Below are positions 58,239 through 64,000 of a stretch of DNA of 64,000 nt, piece after piece. The translations under genes were made by a program, and so were the position numbers. Positions within the stretch are counted from its first letter, which is position 1; each line of letters starts with the position of its first letter. This DNA comes from Fimenecus sp964557975. Lineage in GTDB: Bacteria; Bacillota; Clostridia; Oscillospirales; Acutalibacteraceae. Below the pieces are notes generated by a model that worked only from the letters and a program-made list of their open reading frames with translations, ran no database searches and was not told where the DNA came from. The stretch lies in NCBI GenBank assembly GCA_964557975.1, contig CAZLCG010000005.1, forward strand, positions 10,787 through 74,786, written 5' to 3'.

Positions 58239-59702
58239 ATGGAAAAGAAAAGACGAAATTCAAAGCTGTGGAATCCCTTCAGTAAGGAGGCTGAGGAGGG
58301 ATATGTCCCTAACCGTGAGCTTTTGGCATATTCCGCAGCTCTTGCAGGGCAGAACCTCACCTACGGCATAGTTTCACAGTGGCTTTTTTATTTTTGCACC
58401 GACGTGCTTAAAATCGGCGCTAAAAAGGTCGGATTTTTGACGGGCTTTACGAGAATTTGGGACGCTCTGAACGACCCGATAGTCGGCACTGTAATTGACC
58501 GCAGAAAGTGCGCGAACGGCAGCAAGCTGCATCCTTATCTCGGCAAGCTTCCTATTGCGATCGGAGTTTTAACGGCGCTGATGTTTGTCGATTTTAACGT
58601 AAGCGAAACTCTGTCGCTTGTAATTCTGCTTTGCGTTTATATTGCGTGGGATTTTACATATTCGTTTCAGGACGTTGCCCTGTGGGGTATGATGTCGCTT
58701 ATCTCCCCGTATTCTCACGAGCGTTCAAGGGTATCTCAGTGGCTCAACATCGGCGTAGGCGCGGCATCGGGAGTCGTTGGGCTTGTGCCGCTGATAATGA
58801 GCGCAAGAGAGGCTGTCGGTATGAGTGAAAAGACCCTGTTTCTGATATTCGGGCTTTTCTTCGGGCTGGGCGGCGAGCTTTTGTCAATTCTCGCCTATAA
58901 AACTAAAGAAAGAGTAGCGTTTACCGCGCCCGAAAAGCAGTCCTTTTGGCAGGATCTTGCGGTTCTCCGCTACAATAAAATACTTATTCTGCTTTTGCTC
59001 GCGCAAATTCTTAATTTCTTAAACGGCGCAATTCCGTGGATATATTTTTTCAAATACTGTGTAAGCCTTACCGTAGGCGGTCACGAATTAAGCGGCACAA
59101 CCGTTCAAACCGTTTACGGGTATCTTGTAAGCATCCTTTCCGCCGTAAGCATATTTTTTGCCGTTAAGCTTTCGGATAAGCTCGGCGGTATGAGAAACGT
59201 TATTGTGACCGCGCAGGTTATGAATGCCGTTTTCAGGGTTATTGCCTTCTTTATCGGCTTTGACACTTTACCGAAAATGATTGCCGTAATTGCTGTCATT
59301 TCCATATCTTCAATACCGTCCAATATGATAGGAATTGCCCAGCGTTCGATTTTATGCGATTCGGTCGATTACACCGAATGGAAAACAGGCAAACGCACCG
59401 AGGGTATAACAAATTCACTTCAGAACCTTACCAATAAGCTGACGGACGCCATAAAGCTGATATTCAGCGGGCTTGTTTTAAGCGGTCTCGGCTACAATGC
59501 GGATTTGGGGCTTGAAGGTCAGACGCAGATTTTCTATAAAGCCCAATGGCCGTTGTTTATGCTTCTGCCCGCTCTCGGTTCAATTCTTTACCTGATTCCC
59601 TTTTTGTGCATAAGATATTCAAAAGCACAGAAAGAACAGGTTGAAAAGGAGCTTTCCGAGCGGCACAATTCGGAAAGCGAAGCTAATGAGGTCAACGCCT
59701 GA
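58239..59702 (+). CDS. MFS sugar symporter, GPH (glycoside-pentoside-hexuronide:cation) family
   Basis: A 487-residue membrane protein with about twelve helices. Near the N-terminus LKIGAKKVGFLTGFTRIWDALNDP followed by VGTVIDRR matches the GPH loop 2-3 signature (RxxDAxxDPxxGxxxDR). In the middle, RSILCDSVDYTEWKTGKR and TEGITNSLQNLTNKL match the second GPH motif (CDxVDYxEWKTGxR). Members import glycosides, uronides or pentosides with Na+ or H+. The convergent GH30-like enzyme 3 kb away could supply sugars, but they are not one operon. Confidence 0.9.
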   Translation: MEKKRRNSKLWNPFSKEAEEGYVPNRELLAYSAALAGQNLTYGIVSQWLFYFCTDVLKIGAKKVGFLTGFTRIWDALNDPIVGTVIDRRKCANGSKLHPYLGKLPIAIGVLTALMFVDFNVSETLSLVILLCVYIAWDFTYSFQDVALWGMMSLISPYSHERSRVSQWLNIGVGAASGVVGLVPLIMSAREAVGMSEKTLFLIFGLFFGLGGELLSILAYKTKERVAFTAPEKQSFWQDLAVLRYNKILILLLLAQILNFLNGAIPWIYFFKYCVSLTVGGHELSGTTVQTVYGYLVSILSAVSIFFAVKLSDKLGGMRNVIVTAQVMNAVFRVIAFFIGFDTLPKMIAVIAVISISSIPSNMIGIAQRSILCDSVDYTEWKTGKRTEGITNSLQNLTNKLTDAIKLIFSGLVLSGLGYNADLGLEGQTQIFYKAQWPLFMLLPALGSILYLIPFLCIRYSKAQKEQVEKELSERHNSESEANEVNA

Positions 59703-59717
59703 AATACGGAGGTAGTT

Positions 59718-60701
59718 ATGTTTTCATCACTTTCATCAGGGCTTAATATATTGCTGAGCGTCACAGTCGTTTTAGCGGCAATTACGGTTATTTTGTTCGC
59801 GGTATGCGCCGTTGCAATTCACATGATGCTTGTAAAACCGCCTGCTTCAAAGGAGATTAAACCAAATAAGCTTATGGGTGACAATTTCCCCGATTTGGCA
59901 AATTTCAATATAAAAAATATGGAAATTCTTAAAAGTCTGCCGTATGATACCGTTACCGTCACCGCTGACGACGGGGTAAAGCTTGTTTCATACTTTTATA
60001 AAAATCCCGTTAAAACCGACGTTACCGTGCTTTGTATTCACGGCTACAATTCCGACGGCTACGGCGATTACAGCTCAAAGGGGCTTGCCTACCTTAACGC
60101 GGGATATAATGTGTTTATCGCAAATTTGCGCCACGCCGCCGAAAGCGGAGGCAGATATATAGGCTTCGGCGTTCTTGAAAAGGACGATATTATCAAATAT
60201 GTTGAATATATTAACAGCGTTTACCCGAACGGCAAAATAATTATAGAGGGTACGTCAATGGGCGGCGCAACCGTTATGCAGGCGTCGTCGCATGACCTTA
60301 CTCCGAATGTAAAGGGCATTATTGACGATTGCGGCTTTACAACCGTTTGGGAGGAGGTTTCGTTCGTGCTTCGCTCGGTTGCCCGCATACCGTCGTTTCC
60401 GCTTGTCAACATCCTTGAGCTTTACGCAAAGCTTTTTGCAAAATATGATTTTAGGTCGTCCGATTCAAGAAAAGAGGTAGCAAAAGCGCGCGTTCCGATG
60501 CTGTTTATTCACGGTGACAGCGATACCTTCGTGCCGTGTCAAATGGGTAAGGAATGCTTTGAAGCCTGCACAACCGAAAAGGAATTGTTTATAGTTAAAG
60601 GCGCCGCCCATGCAGGCGCGTATTTCACTGACCCCGACGGCTTTATGGACAGGGTAAATAATTTTATAAAGAAATGCACCGCCGTTACTGCGGATAAGTA
60701 A
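59718..60701 (+). CDS. Alpha/beta hydrolase, membrane-anchored
   Basis: A 327-residue protein with one N-terminal helix (ILLSVTVVLAAITVILFAVC) that anchors it in the membrane, then a serine hydrolase: CIHGYNSDGYGDYSSKG (oxyanion loop), IIEGTSMGGATVM with nucleophile Ser in GTSMGG, MLFIHGDSDTFVP with Asp, and KGAAHAGAYF with the catalytic His. This resembles the BAAT/YfhR/bem46-type hydrolases found widely in Firmicutes. Substrate unknown. GGAGG precedes the ATG, and the gene starts 15 bases after the symporter. Confidence 0.87.
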   Translation: MFSSLSSGLNILLSVTVVLAAITVILFAVCAVAIHMMLVKPPASKEIKPNKLMGDNFPDLANFNIKNMEILKSLPYDTVTVTADDGVKLVSYFYKNPVKTDVTVLCIHGYNSDGYGDYSSKGLAYLNAGYNVFIANLRHAAESGGRYIGFGVLEKDDIIKYVEYINSVYPNGKIIIEGTSMGGATVMQASSHDLTPNVKGIIDDCGFTTVWEEVSFVLRSVARIPSFPLVNILELYAKLFAKYDFRSSDSRKEVAKARVPMLFIHGDSDTFVPCQMGKECFEACTTEKELFIVKGAAHAGAYFTDPDGFMDRVNNFIKKCTAVTADK

Positions 60702-60721
60702 ACAGCTTAAAGGATGAAATT

Positions 60722-61942
60722 ATGTACGGACTTTTAGGAGAAAAATTAGGTCACAGCTACTCCCCGCAAATTCACGCTATGCTCGGGAATTACGAATACG
60801 GTCTTTTTGAGGTTGAAAGGCAAAATCTGCCCGATTTTATGAAGCGCGGCGAATGGCAGGGGCTTAATGTCACCATCCCCTACAAAAAGGAGGTTATGCC
60901 GTATCTTGACGTAATCTCCGACAACGCAAAAAAAATCGGAAGCGTAAACACGTTGAAAAGACGCTCGGACGGAGCTCTGTTTGGCGACAACACCGATTAT
61001 GACGGCTTTATGTATCTCGTCAAAAGCAGTAAAATCAAAATCGCGGGTAAAAAAGTTCTCGTTCTCGGTACGGGCGGGGCTTCTCTTTCGGTTAAAGCGG
61101 TTCTTCACGACCTCGGCGCGGGGAAAATCATAAATATTTCCCGAAGCGGTGAAAATAACTATGAAAATATCGGGAATCACGCCGACGCGGATATAATAGT
61201 GAATACGACGCCTGTCGGGATGTATCCGAACAACCTTGTTTCTCCTGTAAAGCTGACCGACTTTACACATTTAAGCGCAGTATTTGACATAATTTACAAT
61301 CCGCAGAAAACAAAGCTCGTTTTAGACGCCGAGGAGCTTGGTATTCCCGCATTTTCGGGACTTCTTATGCTTGTGGCTCAGGCTGAAAAATCAAGCGAAA
61401 TATGGTTTCAGAGCAATATACCCGACACAAAAACGCGGGAGATTTTCAACGCTCTTTCATTCGGTATGAAAAATCTTGTGCTTATCGGAATGCCCGGCTG
61501 CGGAAAAAGCTCAATAGGGCAAAAATTGAGCGAAGTCCTCGGCAGAGAGTTAATTGACACCGACAGCGTAATAACGCATACCGAAAATAAGGCGATCCCC
61601 GATATTTTTAAAGAAGCCGGAGAAGAGGGCTTCAGAAAAATCGAAACAGAAATTCTAAAAAACGAATGTAAAAAAAGCGGTAAAATAATCGCTACGGGCG
61701 GCGGCATAGTTACCCGTCCCGAAAATTATTACCCCGTCCGTCAAAACTCCGTTACGGTGTTTATAAACAGGGATATAAGCGTTTTGCCGCGGGACGGCAG
61801 ACCGCTTTCGAAAAAAAACGATTTATCGGAAATGCTCAAAATACGTTTGCCGCTATACAGACGGTTCTGCGACTTTGAGGTTGACGGCAACGGCACGGTA
61901 AACGAGGTTGCCGAAAGAATAGAAGAGGTGCTTAAAAAATGA
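60722..61942 (+). CDS. aroEK: Bifunctional shikimate dehydrogenase / shikimate kinase
   Basis: A 406-residue fusion of two consecutive shikimate pathway enzymes. Residues 1-240 are AroE: GEKLGHSYSPQIHAML, NVTIPYKKEVMPYLD with the catalytic Lys, GDNTDYDGF, and VLGTGGASLSVKAVLHDLG for NADP binding. Residues 248-406 are AroK: LIGMPGCGKSSIGQKLSEVL (Walker A), LIDTDSVI, RKIETEI and ATGGGIVTR, plus the lid RDGRPL. Both catalytic sets look complete. It starts 20 bases after the hydrolase gene and overlaps aroQ by four bases. An aroE-aroK fusion is uncommon but known in Clostridia. Confidence 0.93.
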   Translation: MYGLLGEKLGHSYSPQIHAMLGNYEYGLFEVERQNLPDFMKRGEWQGLNVTIPYKKEVMPYLDVISDNAKKIGSVNTLKRRSDGALFGDNTDYDGFMYLVKSSKIKIAGKKVLVLGTGGASLSVKAVLHDLGAGKIINISRSGENNYENIGNHADADIIVNTTPVGMYPNNLVSPVKLTDFTHLSAVFDIIYNPQKTKLVLDAEELGIPAFSGLLMLVAQAEKSSEIWFQSNIPDTKTREIFNALSFGMKNLVLIGMPGCGKSSIGQKLSEVLGRELIDTDSVITHTENKAIPDIFKEAGEEGFRKIETEILKNECKKSGKIIATGGGIVTRPENYYPVRQNSVTVFINRDISVLPRDGRPLSKKNDLSEMLKIRLPLYRRFCDFEVDGNGTVNEVAERIEEVLKK

Positions 61943-62367
61943 AAAAAATACTTATAATAAACGGACCCAATATAAATATGCTCGGTATAAGAGAGCCTGA
62001 CATATACGGTAAAAACACATATAACGATTTAATGGAAATGATAAACGGCTGGGCAAAGGAGCTTGGCTGTGAAGCAGAGTGCTTCCAGTCAAACCATGAG
62101 GGCGCGATAGTCGATAAAATTCAGTCCGCGCTCGGACGCTTTGACGGAATAGTTATAAACCCTGCCGCCTATACCCACACAAGCGTTGCAATCCTTGACG
62201 CGCTCAAATCGGTAAAGCTGCCTGCGGCGGAAATTCACATTTCAGACGTTAACGAGCGTGAGGAATTTCGCCGCGTCTCCTATGCGGGCTTAGCGTGCGG
62301 GGAACATTTTATAGGGCTGGGCTTCGAGGGCTACAAAAAGGGTATGGAATATATTTGCAGCCTGTAG
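61939..62367 (+). CDS. aroQ: Type II 3-dehydroquinate dehydratase
   Basis: A 142-residue type II dehydroquinase. ILIINGPNINMLGIREPDIY is the N-terminal signature with the catalytic Tyr nearby. FQSNHEGAIVDKI, INPAAYTHTSVAILDAL and PAAEIHISDVNEREEFR follow, with the substrate-binding His and Asn. It acts one step before shikimate dehydrogenase. The ATGA overlap with the aroE-aroK gene indicates coupled translation, making three consecutive pathway steps. Confidence 0.96.
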   Translation: MKKILIINGPNINMLGIREPDIYGKNTYNDLMEMINGWAKELGCEAECFQSNHEGAIVDKIQSALGRFDGIVINPAAYTHTSVAILDALKSVKLPAAEIHISDVNEREEFRRVSYAGLACGEHFIGLGFEGYKKGMEYICSL

Positions 62368-62446
62368 CTCCGGCTTCTCGGCAAGGCTTACTGCGCGTAT
62401 TGTTTTAAGGGAAAGCCCCTGCGGATACACGTCTTTTCTTTTAAAA

Positions 62447-62489
62447 AAATCCGAGGCTCACGTTTTTTCGCGAATCTCGGATATTTTTT
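62447..62489. terminator. Terminator after aroQ (convergent with the glycosidase)
   Basis: ATCCGAG (62449-62455) pairs with CTCGGAT (62476-62482), followed by ATTTTTTT, with A residues on the other side so it can act on both strands. Confidence 0.8.
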
Positions 62490-62499
62490 TGCCGATATA

Positions 62500-63870
62500 T
62501 TACTTTAATACGACCGTCATAACGCAGCCGCGCGGAACGGTTACGCCGTCTTTAAAATCTCCCGCATAGCTTTCCTCAAGGTTTCGTTCACGGTCGGTTA
62601 TATATATTGCTTCGTTTTTGAAGCCGCCCGCAAAGGATATTTCCTTATCCCGCCCGCTTTCATTTACCGCTACAAGCACCGCGCTGTTTTCGGGTGTTCT
62701 GAAGGCGAAAACATTAAAGCTGTTTTCGCTGTCGGGCAAAAACCCCAAATCTAAGCAGACAGAGCCTTTCGGAACGAATTTTGAGAAGTGCGCCAAGCCG
62801 TAATACCTTTTTGCGATATACCATTTTGAAAAGTCGACGTTTGCGGAAATAAGCCCGTCGGAATAGTCAAAGCCGTCCTCTTTTATTAACGTTTGGTTTA
62901 CCGCAACCCAGCCCGTCCAGCTTTCCGCGCCGCCCAAAATTAAATCCTGACCGATAATCCTTGCGATTATCTGCGCGGATTTAATTGATTTTGTGTGGTT
63001 ATTGCAGGGAAGCTCGCACCATTCGCTCATATCCACTCTGAGATTTTTGCTGTTTTTAACTATGCTTTCTTTAAATTCAATTCTTGCTTCGGGGCTGTTG
63101 TCCGCATGGTAAGAATGATACGCAAAAACACCGAGATTTTTCATAATTACGCCGTCGCCGGTCAGCATGTCAAGGTATTCCTTCGTAAGACCGCCCATTT
63201 CGCCGCTTTCGGGCGCGTAAAGCTTAACCGGAATATGCCTTCTGTCAATCTCTTTTGAAAACATACGGTAGATTTCGGCAAGCTCCTCGGTTTCGTAATG
63301 GCAGCCGTCCTGCCAGACGTAGCTTCCGCCCCATTTCCACTGAGGCTCGTTTATCGGGCTTATGTATTTTACGGGGACGCCGTCGTTTATAAAAAATTCG
63401 GTTATTGTGAGAATGTAATCGATGAACTTATGATAGTTGGATTTGGGTATGTTACAGGTGCGGTATAAAAGGCTTCCCGACGCCTGCCCCGACGACGTAT
63501 GCGACCAGTGAGGGGAGTTCGCGAACAGAATAACCGTGTCGATATTGCCCTTTGAGCAGCAAAGCTTCATAAAATCACGGGCATTTTTGTCAAGCGTAAA
63601 ATCGTATTTGCCCGTTTCCTTTTCGGCGTCGAAGGTATAAAGGCTTTCGGTCTTGCGCCACGGAACGGTAACGCGGAAATTGTTTTTGTCGTACCCTCCG
63701 CCGATATTGTAACGGTATATATTAAGGTCAAGCCCGTCCTTTGTATAAAGCAGATTTGCAAGCTCCTGCGCCGTGTCCTTATCGGAAACGTTCTGGCTCC
63801 ACCAGCACGATGATGTTCCGAAGCCCTTTAAGGTCTGCAATTCCGCCGCTTTTTCAAAATCTATTCTCAT
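62500..63870 (-). CDS. GH30-like glycoside hydrolase (intracellular)
   Basis: A 456-residue TIM-barrel glycosidase with a C-terminal beta domain. GFGTSSCWWSQNV at the N-terminus, YNIGGG, SPHWSHTSSGQASGSL, the acid/base in ISPINEPQWKWGG (Glu175), HSYHAD, and the nucleophile in VDMSEWCELP (Glu283) fit clan GH-A family 30. The NEPQWKW form resembles endo-beta-1,6-galactanase or related GH30 enzymes. No signal peptide, so it would act on imported oligosaccharides. The ATG at 63870 has AGGCGGTG upstream. A longer frame (63960) has no ribosome site. Confidence 0.85.
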   Translation of the reverse strand: MRIDFEKAAELQTLKGFGTSSCWWSQNVSDKDTAQELANLLYTKDGLDLNIYRYNIGGGYDKNNFRVTVPWRKTESLYTFDAEKETGKYDFTLDKNARDFMKLCCSKGNIDTVILFANSPHWSHTSSGQASGSLLYRTCNIPKSNYHKFIDYILTITEFFINDGVPVKYISPINEPQWKWGGSYVWQDGCHYETEELAEIYRMFSKEIDRRHIPVKLYAPESGEMGGLTKEYLDMLTGDGVIMKNLGVFAYHSYHADNSPEARIEFKESIVKNSKNLRVDMSEWCELPCNNHTKSIKSAQIIARIIGQDLILGGAESWTGWVAVNQTLIKEDGFDYSDGLISANVDFSKWYIAKRYYGLAHFSKFVPKGSVCLDLGFLPDSENSFNVFAFRTPENSAVLVAVNESGRDKEISFAGGFKNEAIYITDRERNLEESYAGDFKDGVTVPRGCVMTVVLK

Positions 63871-63898
63871 AAGACAGCACCGCCTTATTTTTTTCTTT

Positions 63899-63927
63899 AT
63901 ACTAAAGCAATTTAACAAATTAGTCAA
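63899..63927 (-). promoter_or_regulatory. Promoter of the GH30-like gene
   Basis: On the minus strand TTGACT (63922-63927), 17-base spacer, TAGTAT (63899-63904), 28 bases before the start. The last 70 bases of the window contain a further TTGACA but no gene. Confidence 0.65.
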
Positions 63928-64000
63928 TAAATAAAACATATTTTTTTGTAGGTTTGTCAATGATGTGTTACAAAATTAGAAAACCTCGCCGTTGGTAATG

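Overview
The window reads as chromosomal DNA of an anaerobic Gram-positive Clostridia, most likely a gut member of the Oscillospirales/Ruminococcaceae (inference). The basis is GGAGG-type Shine-Dalgarno sites, a CIRCE-hrcA-grpE-dnaK-dnaJ locus, pyruvate phosphate dikinase, an electron-bifurcating type [FeFe] hydrogenase cluster, a self-contained fructose PTS operon, and surface-protein modules (Big domains, DUF5648) common in that group. No rRNA, CRISPR array, phage or intact insertion sequence was found. There is one tRNA (Thr-GGT).

Layout. 0-2 kb: end of a DUF2798 membrane protein with a structured leader, then ilvE. 2-7 kb: a tightly overlapping minus-strand operon (radical SAM, YdcF/DUF218 fusion, unknown, HAD, S51-like peptidase, histidine phosphatase) preceded by a RecF-like AAA ATPase. 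7.5-10.3 kb: ppdK. 10.3-13.3 kb: a gene remnant, an XRE regulator with a palindromic operator, a TupA-like ATP-grasp gene and a GyrI-like gene. 13.5-15.7 kb: a REC/HD-GYP/PAS/GGDEF c-di-GMP enzyme. 16-20.9 kb: fruK-fruA-ptsH-ptsI. 21.8-29.5 kb: a 2571-residue secreted repeat protein. 29.7-34.1 kb: an AT-richer accessory patch with two tandem APH-like kinases, a leader ORF with attenuator-like terminator, two methyltransferases and a Nudix hydrolase. 34.3-35.1 kb: a four-helix-bundle protein gene, a striking array of seven hairpins, and tRNA-Thr. 35.2-37.6 kb: DUF421, PHP and hypothetical proteins. 37.7-41.4 kb: ilvC, a GntR/FadR-type regulator and ilvD, with near-identical operator-bearing promoters on both ilv genes. 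41.5-46 kb: metA, a TatD-associated-type radical SAM protein, and a vitamin B6 module (ECF S component, pyridoxamine kinase, divergent PdxR/MocR regulator). 46.3-51.3 kb: hydrogenase operon. 51.8-56.7 kb: heat-shock operon. 56.7-57.7 kb: a secreted protein with an apparent A-tract frameshift and a small membrane protein. 58.2-63.9 kb: GPH-type sugar symporter, alpha/beta hydrolase, aroE-aroK fusion, aroQ and a convergent GH30-like glycosidase.

A dispersed repeat of about 280 bp with 17-bp terminal inverted repeats (MITE-like) occurs twice nearly intact (1873-2152, 10352-10630) and once as a deleted remnant (37629-37741). The second copy abuts a broken membrane-protein gene. Smaller REP-like palindromes lie at 6358, 29563 and 29723.

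How genes work together: ilvE/ilvC/ilvD supply branched-chain amino acid synthesis, with ilvC and ilvD apparently under the GntR regulator encoded between them. The fructose operon carries its own EI and HPr. Hydrogenase genes dispose of reductant. hrcA with CIRCE controls the chaperone operon. PdxR probably controls B6 uptake and phosphorylation. The strongest candidates for something undescribed are the hairpin array beside the four-helix-bundle gene, the MITE-like family, the ilv double-promoter operator set, and the slippage-dependent reading frame at 57.65 kb.
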